Assembly (NCBI RefSeq): GCF_032399705.1
Contig: NZ_CP135922.1
Coordinates: forward strand, 2,976,001 to 3,040,000
DNA from: Paenibacillus sp. BIC5C1
GTDB taxonomy: Bacteria > Bacillota > Bacilli > Paenibacillales > Paenibacillaceae
Length of the DNA stretch: 64,000 nucleotides
Direction of reading: 5' to 3'
Part shown: piece after piece, positions 44,092 through 53,338 of the stretch
Layout: each line of letters opens with the position of its first letter
Numbering within the stretch: the stretch's first letter is position 1
The notes under the pieces: generated by a model
Told to the model about the DNA's origin: nothing
The model's input: the letters and a program-made list of their open reading frames with translations, nothing else
Databases searched by the model: none
Position numbers and translations under genes: made by a program

Positions 44092-45021
44092 ATGGATCAA
44101 AAGATGGATGTATTAATTATAGGCGGAGGACCAGCGGGTCTTAATGCCGCACTTGTACTAGGACGAGCTCGCAAACATGTAGTGGTCATAGATGATGAAC
44201 GCCCACGTAATTGGGTCACGCGTGAAACACACGGTTTCCTGACAAGAGATGGTGCAAGTCCACGTGAATTTCGGGAGGTTGCGAAAGAACAGATTAGCGC
44301 TTACCCGTCAGTTCATTTTGAAGGGGACACAGCGACTTCAGTGACAGGAACAGATGGTGATTTCCAAGTTACAACTGCCCAAGGAGTCGTCTATCGCACG
44401 AAGAAAATTTTGTTTGCAGTGGGGAAAAAAGATCTTCCACTGGATATTAGCGGGTTGAAAGAGGTATATGGCAAGAGTGCTTTTGTATGCCCTTATTGCG
44501 ATGGATGGGAATTAAGAGATCAACGGCTTGTCATCATTGTGAATGGAGCCAAGGCATTTCATATGGCCAAGACCATTTCCGGCTGGACAAGTCAATTTAC
44601 CATTTGCACAAATGGACCGGATGAATTGACGGATGAGCAGCGGGATGAATTGAAGCAGCATGGTGTCCCGATATGGGACTCTCCAATTCAATCTATTGAA
44701 TCAAGCGATGGTATGGTGCAGCAGGTTGTGTTAGAAGATGGTACCAAAATTTCGTGCACGGGGATTTTCTTTGGACCGAAACTTACGGCTGGATCAGAAC
44801 TTCCGCAGACGATAGGCTGTGAGGTTACGGATGCGGGTACAGTCGTTGTAGATGATTTCGGCAAAACAACCGTGCCGGGTCTGTTCAGCGCTGGAGATGC
44901 AGCATCGGAGTTGTACCAAGCCATTACTGCGGCGTCCCTTGGTGCATTAACCGCTGTAACAATTAACAGTGAACTTAATCAGGAAGCCTGGGATGAGCGC
45001 GGTAAACATTTAAACCCGTAG
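44092..45021 (+). CDS. Thioredoxin-reductase-like FAD oxidoreductase with a CPYC motif
   Basis: The 309-residue flavoprotein has the FAD motif IIGGGPAGLNAALVLGRA at the N-terminus, a redox pair in CPYCDGWE (about residues 133-140) and the C-terminal FAD motif GLFSAGDAA. The place where thioredoxin reductase has its NADPH-binding GGGxSA reads VIIVNGAKAFHMA, so NADPH use is doubtful. The CPYCDG pair recalls GliT/HlmI-type dithiol oxidases, which use oxygen. ATG 44092 follows AAAGGG by 8 nt. It is preceded by a structured leader and followed by its own terminator, upstream of the P450 fusion. Confidence 0.85.
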   Translation: MDQKMDVLIIGGGPAGLNAALVLGRARKHVVVIDDERPRNWVTRETHGFLTRDGASPREFREVAKEQISAYPSVHFEGDTATSVTGTDGDFQVTTAQGVVYRTKKILFAVGKKDLPLDISGLKEVYGKSAFVCPYCDGWELRDQRLVIIVNGAKAFHMAKTISGWTSQFTICTNGPDELTDEQRDELKQHGVPIWDSPIQSIESSDGMVQQVVLEDGTKISCTGIFFGPKLTAGSELPQTIGCEVTDAGTVVVDDFGKTTVPGLFSAGDAASELYQAITAASLGALTAVTINSELNQEAWDERGKHLNP

Positions 45022-45088
45022 AGTAGCGTTGTACAATTTCTTGTTCAGTACTTTGCACAAACAAAAAGTCAACAAAATAGATCTGATC

Positions 45089-45121
45089 AAAAAGGGGATT
45101 GCAAACGCAATTCCCTTTTTG
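45089..45121 (+). terminator. Intrinsic terminator
   Basis: AAAAGGGGATTGC, loop AAAC, GCAATTCCCTTTTT. Ends the flavoprotein transcript before the P450 gene. Confidence 0.88.
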
Positions 45122-45188
45122 TGTTTAATCGATCATTTAGTAGATCTTCTCCATCGATAAGTGGATTAATTCCAACCGTTTTTGACAT

Positions 45189-45207
45189 AAAATCAATATT
45201 TGATTTT
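45189..45207. promoter_or_regulatory. Inverted repeat in the P450 control region
   Basis: AAAATCA (45189-45195) and TGATTTT (45201-45207), 5-bp spacer, directly downstream of TTGACA (45182-45187), which may be a -35 element. Confidence 0.35.
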
Positions 45208-45234
45208 CATTCGTTTACGGTTTATTATTGTATC

Positions 45235-45258
45235 AAATGATAGATAATACTATCATTT
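45235..45258. promoter_or_regulatory. Candidate operator of the P450 fusion gene
   Basis: A perfect 24-bp inverted repeat with arms AAATGATAG and CTATCATTT around ATAATA ends 25 bp before the ATG. A -35/-10-like pair TTGTAT/TATCAT (45228-45233, 45251-45256) overlaps it. Related CYP102 genes are repressed by TetR-type proteins binding palindromes here (B. megaterium Bm3R1). No such regulator lies next to this gene. Confidence 0.5.
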
Positions 45259-45283
45259 TAAACTCTGGGAGAGGGTGTTTAAA

Positions 45284-48200
45284 ATGAGTATTGCAACTAA
45301 TGTTCCACAGCCCAAGATGTATGGACCACTCGGGAATCTGCCCTTGATTGATAAAGAAAAACCAACATTGTCCCTTGGGAAATTAGCAGAGGAGTATGGA
45401 CCGATATATCGATTGACCGTTCCTGGTTATTCTGGATTGATTGTATCTGGTCCAGATCTGGTGGCTGAATTATGTGACGTGTCTCGTTTTGATAAATTTG
45501 TATACAATGAACTCGAAAATGTACGCGCCTTTGGAGGTGATGGTTTATTTACAAGCAGAACATCCGAACCGAACTGGAAAAAGGCCCATAATATTTTGCT
45601 TCCGACCTTTAGTAAACAGGCGATGAAGGGTTATCATCCGATGATGGTCGACATTGCGGAACAATTGATAAACAAATGGGCACGTTTGAATTCCAACGAC
45701 ACCATTGATGTAGCAGATGACATGACACGTCTTACACTGGATACCATTGGACTGTGCGGGTTCAATTATCGATTTAACAGCTTTTACAGACAGGACCACA
45801 GTCCTTTTATCGAAAGTATGGTCCGTGCATTAAATGAAGCTATGCAGAAAAGCTCGCGCTTGAAAATCCAAAATCTACTGATGGTGAAAACCAAACGACA
45901 GTTCGAGGAAGACATCCAAACGATGTTCTCATTGGTTGATCAGATTATTGAAGAACGTAAAGCAAGTGCTGCTCCTGAAGAGGTTGACTTGCTTGCTCGT
46001 ATGCTGAATGGCAAAGATCCGGAAACCGGAGAAACGCTGGACGATGAGAACATTCGGTATCAGATTATCACGTTCCTCATTGCCGGACATGAAACGACGA
46101 GTGGTTTGTTATCTTTTGCCCTTTATTTTTTGTTAAACAATCCCGAAGCACTCCAAAAGGCCTATGATGAGGTGGACCGGGTGTTGGTAAGTGACTCTCC
46201 ACAGTACGAGGAAATCCTTCAACTCCCTTATATTCGCATGATTCTCAGTGAATCGCTGCGTCTATGGCCGACCGCTCCCGGATTTGACGTCTATGCCAAA
46301 GAAGACACCGTCATAGGTGGCAAATTTCCACTGAAAAAAGGGGAGAGCTGCAGTATTCTTCTACCTCAGCTTCACCGTGACAAAGGCGCCTGGGGAGAGG
46401 ATGCAGAGCTATTTCGCCCGGAACGTTTTGAAGATACGACTCAAGTACCTCATCATGCGTATAAACCGTTTGGCAATGGGGAGAGAGCATGTATCGGCAT
46501 GCAGTTTGCTCTATATGAAGCTACGCTTGTGCTGGGTATGGTACTTAAACATTTTGAATTGGTAGACTATAGTAACTATCAGTTGGACGTGAAACAAACG
46601 TTAACGTTAAAACCAGGCGATTTTCGAATACAGGTGAGAACACGTACTGTATCACCGAAACTGAGTGCGTCTGTTACACCCTTAAATGAAAAGCATAATC
46701 AGGAACTTCATACAAGTGTAGCTGGTCACAGCCCTATTACGGTATCGATGACGACTTCGACTCCGGCGAATACCAATCCAACATTACTGGTACTGTACGG
46801 CTCCAATCTGGGGACGGCAGAAGGCATTGCCAGAGCGATTGCAGAAAAAGCCCGTACCTATGGAATTCCAAGCGAAGCAGCAACATTGAATGAATGGATG
46901 GGCCGTTTGCCTAAAGAGGGGATCGTTCTCATCGTGACATCTTCGTACAATGGTAAACCTCCGCAAAATGCAGCGGCATTTATCGAATGGCTAAAGGAAG
47001 CGGAGTCAGAGAAGGTGCATGGTGTGACCTATACAGTTCTGGGCTGCGGGGATCGGAGTTGGTCCGGTACCTACCAGAGCATTCCTCGATTGGTCGATGA
47101 GAAGCTAGCGAGCTTGGGGGGCAACAGGCTGATATCTCGGGGAGAAGTCGATGCTGGCGGGGATATGGAGAAACAAGTGGAAGAGTGGCAGCGGGTGTTG
47201 TGGACTCAGATATTCAACACGTTGGGGATTAGCAAGGAATCGATGGAGCACTCCTCACGAAATACACTTCAAATGGAATTTGTTCACGAGAAAGCCGATC
47301 TTCCACTTGCACAAGCCTACCATGCCAGCTGTGCGACTATAGTGGTAAATGAAGAACTTCAGGCAATGGATAGTGAACGGAGTACACGTCACATTGAGAT
47401 GCTGCTGCCTGAAGGCATGACCTATAAAGAAGGCGATCATCTTGGCGTACTGCCGCTAAATGCCAATGAAATCGCAAATCGCATTCTTCATCGTTTCCGA
47501 TTAAAAGGAGACGTTCAGATCCAATTAACTTCGAACGAAACACTGTTGACACATCTTCCGCTGAACCGTCCAGTCAAAGTGAATGAATTGCTCCGTTCCT
47601 GTGTTGAGCTGCAAGCACCTGTTACTAGAGCTCAGTTGCAGGAGCTGGCGAACCATACGGTGTGCCCGCCTCATAAGCGCGAACTGGAGCTGATGATGGA
47701 AGAGAGCAACTATAGAGAACATATACTTCAAAATAGAACTACCATGCTGGAACTACTTGAAAAGTATGAGGCCTGTGAGCTGCCGTTCGAAAGGTTCCTT
47801 GAACTGCTGCCTCCACTCAAGCCCAGGTATTACTCCATCTCCAGCTCTCCACACTTCAATGACAAGCGGGCGAGTATCACAGTGTCTGTGGTGAGAGAGC
47901 CTGCATGGAGCGGCAACGGTGAATTCCGTGGTGTGGCTTCATCTTATTTGGCCGACTGCCAGACGGGAGAGAGTGTTCTGATGTTTGTACGTACGCCAGA
48001 ATCCGGATTTGAGCTGTCAGAAGGGCCGGATGTTCCAATTATTATGGTCGGTCCAGGGACGGGGGTTGCACCGTTCAGAGGTTTTCTTCAGGCTAGATCT
48101 GCCCTGAAAGAGAGAGGATTGCGACTGAGTGAAGCACATTTGTTTTTTGGTTGCAGGAATGATTCGGATTTCATATATCGTCAAGAACTTGAACAATACG

Positions 48201-48535
48201 AACAGGCAGGCATTGTCAAGCTGCATTTGGCTTTTTCACGTGTTGAGGGTAAACCCAAAACGTATGTGCAGCATCTGATGTTGCAGGAAGCGGAACAGTT
48301 GCTTCATTTACTTGATGCCAAAGGAAGAATTTACGTATGCGGGGATGGAAGCCATATGGCTCCCGCTGTGGAAGAGACTTTGCTGCAAGCATATCAGAAG
48401 GCGAAGGGGGCAATTCGCCAGGAAGCGAAAGATTGGCTCAATCAGCTTCAGTCGGAAGGCCGTTACGTTCAGGACGTGTGGGCAGGTAAAAGAACTGCTG
48501 AATTGTCTAAGGCCCTGTATGCGGAGACACTTTAA
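45284..48535 (+). CDS. CYP102-type cytochrome P450-reductase fusion (P450 BM3-like)
   Basis: This self-sufficient fatty-acid-type monooxygenase has 1083 residues. The P450 domain (about 1-460) has the oxygen-activating AGHETTSG and the heme Cys 403 in [12 protein letters not shown] linker leads to an FMN flavodoxin domain (about 500-650; [13 protein letters not shown]), then FAD- and NADPH-binding reductase domains (about 690-1083; [35 protein letters not shown]). Compared by eye with P450 BM3, Phe87 is kept (DGLFTS). The carboxylate-anchoring Arg47 and Tyr51 positions read Tyr and Ile, and Ala82 reads Gly. ATG 45284 is chosen over GTG 45275, which abuts the ribosome binding site GGGAGAGG. 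Two terminators follow. Confidence 0.96.
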   Translation: MSIATNVPQPKMYGPLGNLPLIDKEKPTLSLGKLAEEYGPIYRLTVPGYSGLIVSGPDLVAELCDVSRFDKFVYNELENVRAFGGDGLFTSRTSEPNWKKAHNILLPTFSKQAMKGYHPMMVDIAEQLINKWARLNSNDTIDVADDMTRLTLDTIGLCGFNYRFNSFYRQDHSPFIESMVRALNEAMQKSSRLKIQNLLMVKTKRQFEEDIQTMFSLVDQIIEERKASAAPEEVDLLARMLNGKDPETGETLDDENIRYQIITFLIAGHETTSGLLSFALYFLLNNPEALQKAYDEVDRVLVSDSPQYEEILQLPYIRMILSESLRLWPTAPGFDVYAKEDTVIGGKFPLKKGESCSILLPQLHRDKGAWGEDAELFRPERFEDTTQVPHHAYKPFGNGERACIGMQFALYEATLVLGMVLKHFELVDYSNYQLDVKQTLTLKPGDFRIQVRTRTVSPKLSASVTPLNEKHNQELHTSVAGHSPITVSMTTSTPANTNPTLLVLYGSNLGTAEGIARAIAEKARTYGIPSEAATLNEWMGRLPKEGIVLIVTSSYNGKPPQNAAAFIEWLKEAESEKVHGVTYTVLGCGDRSWSGTYQSIPRLVDEKLASLGGNRLISRGEVDAGGDMEKQVEEWQRVLWTQIFNTLGISKESMEHSSRNTLQMEFVHEKADLPLAQAYHASCATIVVNEELQAMDSERSTRHIEMLLPEGMTYKEGDHLGVLPLNANEIANRILHRFRLKGDVQIQLTSNETLLTHLPLNRPVKVNELLRSCVELQAPVTRAQLQELANHTVCPPHKRELELMMEESNYREHILQNRTTMLELLEKYEACELPFERFLELLPPLKPRYYSISSSPHFNDKRASITVSVVREPAWSGNGEFRGVASSYLADCQTGESVLMFVRTPESGFELSEGPDVPIIMVGPGTGVAPFRGFLQARSALKERGLRLSEAHLFFGCRNDSDFIYRQELEQYEQAGIVKLHLAFSRVEGKPKTYVQHLMLQEAEQLLHLLDAKGRIYVCGDGSHMAPAVEETLLQAYQKAKGAIRQEAKDWLNQLQSEGRYVQDVWAGKRTAELSKALYAETL

Positions 48536-48540
48536 GAAGG

Positions 48541-48564
48541 AGGCGGCGATAAGCCGCCTTTTTC
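48541..48564 (+). terminator. Intrinsic terminator of the P450 fusion gene
   Basis: AGGCGGC, loop GATAA, GCCGCCT, then TTTTC, starting 6 bp after the stop codon. Confidence 0.88.
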
Positions 48565-48575
48565 TTATGTCGAAA

Positions 48576-48622
48576 AACAGCCCGTGAACTGGAGTTTTAA
48601 TCCAGATCACGGGCTGTTTTAA
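48576..48622 (+). terminator. Second intrinsic terminator
   Basis: AACAGCCCGTGA...TGGA pairs with TCCA...TCACGGGCTGTT, followed by TTAATTT. A back-up terminator 12 bp after the first. It may originally have served the MFS gene now beyond the insertion sequence, read from the other side. Confidence 0.75.
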
Positions 48623-48743
48623 TTTGGCTGATACGATCTATTGACAAAGATGAATTTTTAAAGCAATATAATAAATGAACTTTATAAAGTATATAAATAA
48701 AGTAGTTAACCAGTATTATTATGTTTCATTTACTTTTAATTTA

Positions 48744-50245
48744 CTCAACTTTCGCAGCTTAAATCTCCAAACAAACCCTTGATATAGCTGGGTAAACCGG
48801 AGATCCATTCTTGTAGTTGACAAAAAACGTCCATTTTGTTCGTTTTCGTTTTCGCTTGAGACATGTCGAGAAATAAACGCATCAGCTGCTGAAGCGCGGT
48901 TTGAAAGTCCAGATCCCGAACCTCATCGGCAAAGAGGAAAAAGAGTCCTCCCAGGGTTCGGTCATCATTGGTTTCGCGTCGTTCGTATTCCATCGCTAAA
49001 TAACGGCTGAATACAACCGTCGTGTGGCTAATCAGTTGGTCGAAGGAACGGCCCTGAAATTCGGTTCCTAGTTTTAAATAGCTTTTGGTCACTTTAAAAA
49101 AGGTCTCAATACTCCAACGCATGCCGTAAATTCGTACAATTTCTGCCGCATCCAGCGTGACGTCTGTACTTAAAATGGTAAGCCATTCCCGTCTTTTATT
49201 CCGATTGCGCACAAAAACAAGCTTCACGGGCAGACCGCACGACGTATGTACGACCACGGAGCCTTTGATGTCTTTTGAACTCGATTTAGGCAGGCTTTGA
49301 AACACAGCACCTAGCGTCATACGCTGTCCCTGTACGAGATACCGTTGCTTCATTTCTTTAATCATTCCAATCACCGGCAGACCTCTGGCTGTGAGCTCGC
49401 GAAGTAATGGAACCTGCGTAAACCAGCTGTCCATCAAAACATAATCCGCCGTGAAGCTGGCTTTTAACGCCCGATCTAACAAGCCCACAACGGCATCGGG
49501 CTTCCGAGAAAAAGACTCTATTCGGCGTTTGTATCCATGGCTGCGTTTCGAGAGATGGGAGGCCATTTCGCAAAAACGATTGGCCAGTTTGGCGGAAGAC
49601 AGCATGACAAAATCGAGCGGTGCAAAGCTAAAACCGTCCGACCAGCCGAGTGTGAGCATCGTGTAGCCTTTGATGTACCTGCCTGCAGAATGGTCAAACA
49701 CACGTGCCAGCAGTTCTGCTTTTTTACTCCGGTTTCGGCTGAGCACCGAATCATCCACAATAAATACACGTACGCGTTTGGAGGAAATGAGCGTTTCAAA
49801 ATAGCGTACGATCTGGAGACTTAATGTCTGCAAAAATCGCCGCCAAGCAAAGGAAGATTGATTCAAGAATCGATAGATGACATCTTTACCTGGCAGATCG
49901 GCTCCGCGGTTACTCTCCAACAGGCGAAACCAGTTCTTCCCTTCAAAAACCAAGGAGAACACGATTCGAAAAATAGCTAAACTCGAAAGACCAAACGATT
50001 TGGAAATCCCTGCATGCCGCAAAGCTTTCCCGATGTGAAGTGAAGCAAAAAGTTTAGAAAAACGAGACTGGTCAGACAGGGAATGTTGTTGTAACATAGG
50101 GTTACACACCTTTCTTGTTCATGGTTGGTCGCACTTCCATGATACTAAACAAGCAAGGTGTTTTTTTTGTCAAGAGAAACAGTAATGTTTAAATTCTCTT
50201 ACGCCCACAAGGGGTTGACTCAATATTCTAGGTGCGAAAGTTGAG
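48744..50245 (-). mobile_element. Complete IS4-family insertion sequence with target duplication
   Basis: The ends are inverted repeats CTCAACTTTCGCA (48744-48756) and TGCGAAAGTTGAG (50233-50245), with weaker matching inward to about 21 bp. They are flanked on both sides by the direct repeat TAATTTA (48737-48743 and 50246-50252), a 7-bp target-site duplication. The length is 1502 bp with one transposase gene. The transposase stop codon lies inside the left inverted repeat. Intact ends, intact gene and exact duplication point to a recent insertion. Confidence 0.95.
48745..50097 (-). CDS. IS4-family transposase
   Basis: The 450-residue DDE transposase has catalytic Asp in FIVDDSVLSR (about residue 115), Asp 223 in YVLMDSWFT and Glu 331 in the IS4 signature Y-x2-R-x3-E-x6-K (YGMRWSIETFFKVTK). 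An N-terminal DNA-binding region (about 1-100) recognises the ends. ATG 50097 follows AAAGGTG by 9 nt; GTG 50109 is in frame but lies within the ribosome binding site. No frameshift or stop interrupts it, so the element is probably active. Confidence 0.96.
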   Translation of the reverse strand: MLQQHSLSDQSRFSKLFASLHIGKALRHAGISKSFGLSSLAIFRIVFSLVFEGKNWFRLLESNRGADLPGKDVIYRFLNQSSFAWRRFLQTLSLQIVRYFETLISSKRVRVFIVDDSVLSRNRSKKAELLARVFDHSAGRYIKGYTMLTLGWSDGFSFAPLDFVMLSSAKLANRFCEMASHLSKRSHGYKRRIESFSRKPDAVVGLLDRALKASFTADYVLMDSWFTQVPLLRELTARGLPVIGMIKEMKQRYLVQGQRMTLGAVFQSLPKSSSKDIKGSVVVHTSCGLPVKLVFVRNRNKRREWLTILSTDVTLDAAEIVRIYGMRWSIETFFKVTKSYLKLGTEFQGRSFDQLISHTTVVFSRYLAMEYERRETNDDRTLGGLFFLFADEVRDLDFQTALQQLMRLFLDMSQAKTKTNKMDVFCQLQEWISGLPSYIKGLFGDLSCES

Positions 50246-50274
50246 TAATTTATATGCAGGGAAGGGATCTATTT

Positions 50275-51492
50275 ATGGCAACTTGGTTTCTTATCATTAT
50301 CTACCTTGCGTTTATCAGTTTGGGAATTCCGGACTCCTTGCTTGGTTCAGCATGGCCAGTCATGTGGCCTGAACTTGGCGCTTCGTTTGGGTCAGCAGGA
50401 ATATTGTCCATGGTCGTTGCAGGGGGAACTATCGTTTCAAGCTTGGCTAGCGGTACGGTGATTCAGAAGTGGGGAACAGGAAAGGTTACGTTAATTAGCT
50501 GTTGTCTAACTGCCGGAGCACTCCTTGGATTTTCCTTCGCACCTTCATTGGCATGGCTCGTCATTCTTGCCATTCCGCTCGGTCTAGGGGCCGGCGCCGT
50601 TGATGCTGCGCTGAATAATTATGTAGCAGAGCATTACAAGGCACACCATATGAACTGGCTGCATTGTTTCTGGGGTGTTGGCGCGACGTCAGGGCCGATT
50701 ATTATGTCATATTACATTGCGGAACATCATTCCTGGAGAAGCGGCTATACAGCTGTAGCTGTCGTCCAGTGCTGCCTCGTCCTGATTTTGTTTGCCACGT
50801 TGCCGTTGTGGAAGCGTGTTGCTGCAAGTCGGGAGCGTGCGAGTCTGAACAACGAATCAGATCATGTGCAAGCAGACAACACGTTAGTACAGCATGAGGA
50901 GAGACCCGAACGGAATGTATTGAAGATTAAGGGAGTCAAAAACTCACTGATTGCATTTCTGTTTTATTGTGGCGTGGAGACGACGGTTGGTTTATGGGGA
51001 GCCAGCTATCTGGTAGGAGCAAGAAACATTTCGGCAGAAACGGCTGCGGGATGGATCTCCTTATACTACGGTGGTATTACGATGGGCAGGTTGATAACAG
51101 GCTTTATCACGTTAAAAATAAAAAATCGGGTGTTAATTCTGGCGGGTCAAGTGACTGCCATTGTGGGTGGAGTCATTTTATTGCTTCCATTATCCATTTC
51201 GTTTGCGCTGGCTGGATTTATGCTAATTGGATTGGGGCTTGCACCTATCTATCCCGGACTTCTTCATGAAACTCCAGCTCGATTCGGCAAAGCGAATTCT
51301 GCCCGATTGATGGGATACCAGATGGCACTGGCATACACAGGAACTACATTGCTTCCTCCGCTTTTTGGCGTTCTTGCTGCGCAAACCAATATCGGATTTT
51401 TCCCGCTGGTTGTACTTGTTTTCCTTATCTTGATGTTGGCTAGCTCAGAGCAAGTGAATCGTATTTTGAAAAAGAGGATTCTTAATGGATAG
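50275..51492 (+). CDS. MFS transporter (FHS/sugar-type)
   Basis: The 405-residue, 12-helix transporter opens with FLIIIYLAFISLGIPDSLLGSAWPVMW and has NWLHCFWGVGATSGP in helix 5, as in the fucose/glucose MFS branch. A long cytoplasmic loop (about residues 190-215) separates the halves. ATG 50275 follows AAGGGA by 7 nt; ATG 50254 is in frame but lacks a site. The IS element ends only 29 bp before this ATG, so its native promoter has been separated or removed. Any expression may depend on the IS end. The substrate is unknown. Confidence 0.92.
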   Translation: MATWFLIIIYLAFISLGIPDSLLGSAWPVMWPELGASFGSAGILSMVVAGGTIVSSLASGTVIQKWGTGKVTLISCCLTAGALLGFSFAPSLAWLVILAIPLGLGAGAVDAALNNYVAEHYKAHHMNWLHCFWGVGATSGPIIMSYYIAEHHSWRSGYTAVAVVQCCLVLILFATLPLWKRVAASRERASLNNESDHVQADNTLVQHEERPERNVLKIKGVKNSLIAFLFYCGVETTVGLWGASYLVGARNISAETAAGWISLYYGGITMGRLITGFITLKIKNRVLILAGQVTAIVGGVILLLPLSISFALAGFMLIGLGLAPIYPGLLHETPARFGKANSARLMGYQMALAYTGTTLLPPLFGVLAAQTNIGFFPLVVLVFLILMLASSEQVNRILKKRILNG

Positions 51493-51531
51493 AGCTGGTA
51501 GGGGTGTAACAAGCCATTAAAAGAATGATAC

Positions 51532-51565
51532 AAAAAAAAGCGAGGATCAATCCTCGCTTTTTTTT
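51532..51565. terminator. Bidirectional terminator
   Basis: A-run, GCGAGGA, loop TCAA, TCCTCGC, eight T. Shared by the convergent MFS and carboxypeptidase genes. Confidence 0.95.
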
Positions 51566-51579
51566 ATTTTGCACAATCA

Positions 51580-53082
51580 TTACAACTCGTAGAGCTGTTC
51601 GTATTTATCCGTCAAGTAATGAATTAATGGAGCGGTATCAATACTTTTTCCGGTGATGGACTTGATTAGCTCGTCCGCCGATCTTGATTTGCCAAATTGA
51701 TGAATATGAGTTGTTAGCCATCCGGTAATCGTCTCAATGTTATCTGATTCAATTAAATGATCATAATCGGGAAGTTCGCGGCGAATGACTTTGTGTATTT
51801 GTGCTGCATAGACAAACCCGAGTGCATAGGAAGGGAATAGTCCAAATCCGGCGCTCCAGTGTCCATCCTGTAAAATGCCCTCCAGATGAGTCGGGGGACG
51901 AATGCCCAGGTATTCCTCATATTTATCATTCCATGCTTCAGGCAATCCCTCGTAATCCACTTCTCCTGCAATAATGGCTTGCTCCAGCTCATACCGAATA
52001 ATGAGATGCAGGTTGTAGGTAAGCTCATCGGCCTCAAAACGGTTAAACGTTGGTTTTACTGCATTTAAAGCAAAATAAAAGTCATCCAAACTCACATGGC
52101 CAAACGTTTCAGGTTTGATTTTTTGCAAAATAAAATAGTTGTTTTCCCAGAAGCCCTTGTGTCTGCCAATAAATTTCTCGAAAAAGATCGACTGGGATTC
52201 ATGAATGCCGTACGAAGTGAAGATCCCAAGGCCGGTATGTATCAGGTTGGGGTCAATATTCTGTGTATAGAGTGAGTGGCCTCCTTCATGTAAAGCACTC
52301 CAAAGGGAAACGCGAACGTCATTTTCAACAAATTTGGCTGCGAGCCGTGCATCGTAAGAATTGATGGCAGAACTGAATGGGTGCACGGTTGCGCCGAATT
52401 GCCCGGCATCAAAGTCGTAGCGAATGGCTTGTAACAGCTCGATCCCTAGCTGCCGCTGCTGTTCAAGTGGGAAGGGATGAGTGAATATGGATGTATCCGG
52501 TTGTTTAGCGGCAGATGTGACACGACGGATTAACGGTATTAGAGCGGATTTGAGTTCACTGAAAATGCGATCCAACGTGACCTTATCCAGATCAGGATCA
52601 AACTGCTGCACGAGTGGATCGTATGCATGCTGCTCGTATCCCCAGTATCCGGCAAACTTCAAGCTTGCATCAAAGATCTGTTTCAAATGCGGGGCGAAAA
52701 TGGAAAAATCATTGGCAGCTCTGGCTTCCAGCCAAGCGGCGTTTGCAAAACCTTGCTGCTGTACAAATGCCTGATATTCCTCTAACGGAATGGCACTCCA
52801 GCGTTTATACGTTTTCCAATGCTCTGCAATAATTCGCTTGGATAGCTCATCAAGGTCCTCTTGTTGTGCTGTTTCCTCTAATCGCGAACCGAATTCAGCA
52901 TCGGTCTGTAACTTGAAAAGTTCTCCAGCCAATGTTGCTTTGGCTCGTGCGGCGTAGGGTGCGCCCTTTCGAGGTGCACCTGTGCGAGCATCCCAGGCAA
53001 GCAGGGTTTGTACCTGTTTATAATGCTCAACCTTCTCGATATGTGCCGCAAGTGCAGCATCCAAACGTTGTATCGTTGTCAT
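51580..53082 (-). CDS. M32-family metallocarboxypeptidase (thermostable carboxypeptidase 1)
   Basis: The 500-residue cytoplasmic peptidase has the zinc-binding HEGGH at residues 265-269 and the following ESQSIFFEKFIGR helix that supplies the third ligand. Further family blocks are HPFSSAINSYDARLA, GIFTSYGIHESQS and DGHWSAGFGLFPSYALG. It removes C-terminal residues from peptides. ATG 53082 follows GGAAGGAG; an in-frame extension of 17 residues has no ribosome binding site. It faces away from the peptide-import operon, which would supply its substrates. Confidence 0.95.
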   Translation of the reverse strand: MTTIQRLDAALAAHIEKVEHYKQVQTLLAWDARTGAPRKGAPYAARAKATLAGELFKLQTDAEFGSRLEETAQQEDLDELSKRIIAEHWKTYKRWSAIPLEEYQAFVQQQGFANAAWLEARAANDFSIFAPHLKQIFDASLKFAGYWGYEQHAYDPLVQQFDPDLDKVTLDRIFSELKSALIPLIRRVTSAAKQPDTSIFTHPFPLEQQRQLGIELLQAIRYDFDAGQFGATVHPFSSAINSYDARLAAKFVENDVRVSLWSALHEGGHSLYTQNIDPNLIHTGLGIFTSYGIHESQSIFFEKFIGRHKGFWENNYFILQKIKPETFGHVSLDDFYFALNAVKPTFNRFEADELTYNLHLIIRYELEQAIIAGEVDYEGLPEAWNDKYEEYLGIRPPTHLEGILQDGHWSAGFGLFPSYALGFVYAAQIHKVIRRELPDYDHLIESDNIETITGWLTTHIHQFGKSRSADELIKSITGKSIDTAPLIHYLTDKYEQLYEL

Positions 53083-53239
53083 GTTCGTGTCTCCTTCCAG
53101 ATAAAGGATGAAATTTAAGTTGTATATTACCATCGGAATAGTTGGAAGTACATAGAATCACGCTTTTTTCGTAGATTACAAAAAATGAATCAACCCATTA
53201 GGATTGCTTATTTTACAAAAGACCTCTGTTCCCTTAGCC

Positions 53240-53257
53240 TGAAAATACCAATTTTCA
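53240..53257. promoter_or_regulatory. Candidate operator before the peptide-import operon
   Basis: TGAAAAT and ATTTTCA form a perfect inverted repeat around ACCA. The half-sites resemble the halves of a CodY box (AATTTTCWGAAAATT) but in inverted order, so CodY control is only a guess. Confidence 0.3.
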
Positions 53258-53338
53258 CTAATCCGACATGAACACTTGTATATCATTCAGGACAGTGAAA
53301 TCGGATTTAACATTATGCATGAGAGCGAGAGGGGTTAC

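Noticed and set aside
48576..48622. Considered as part of the IS element end
   Set aside because: The IS boundary is fixed at 48744 by the inverted repeat and the TAATTTA duplication, so this hairpin is a chromosomal terminator.
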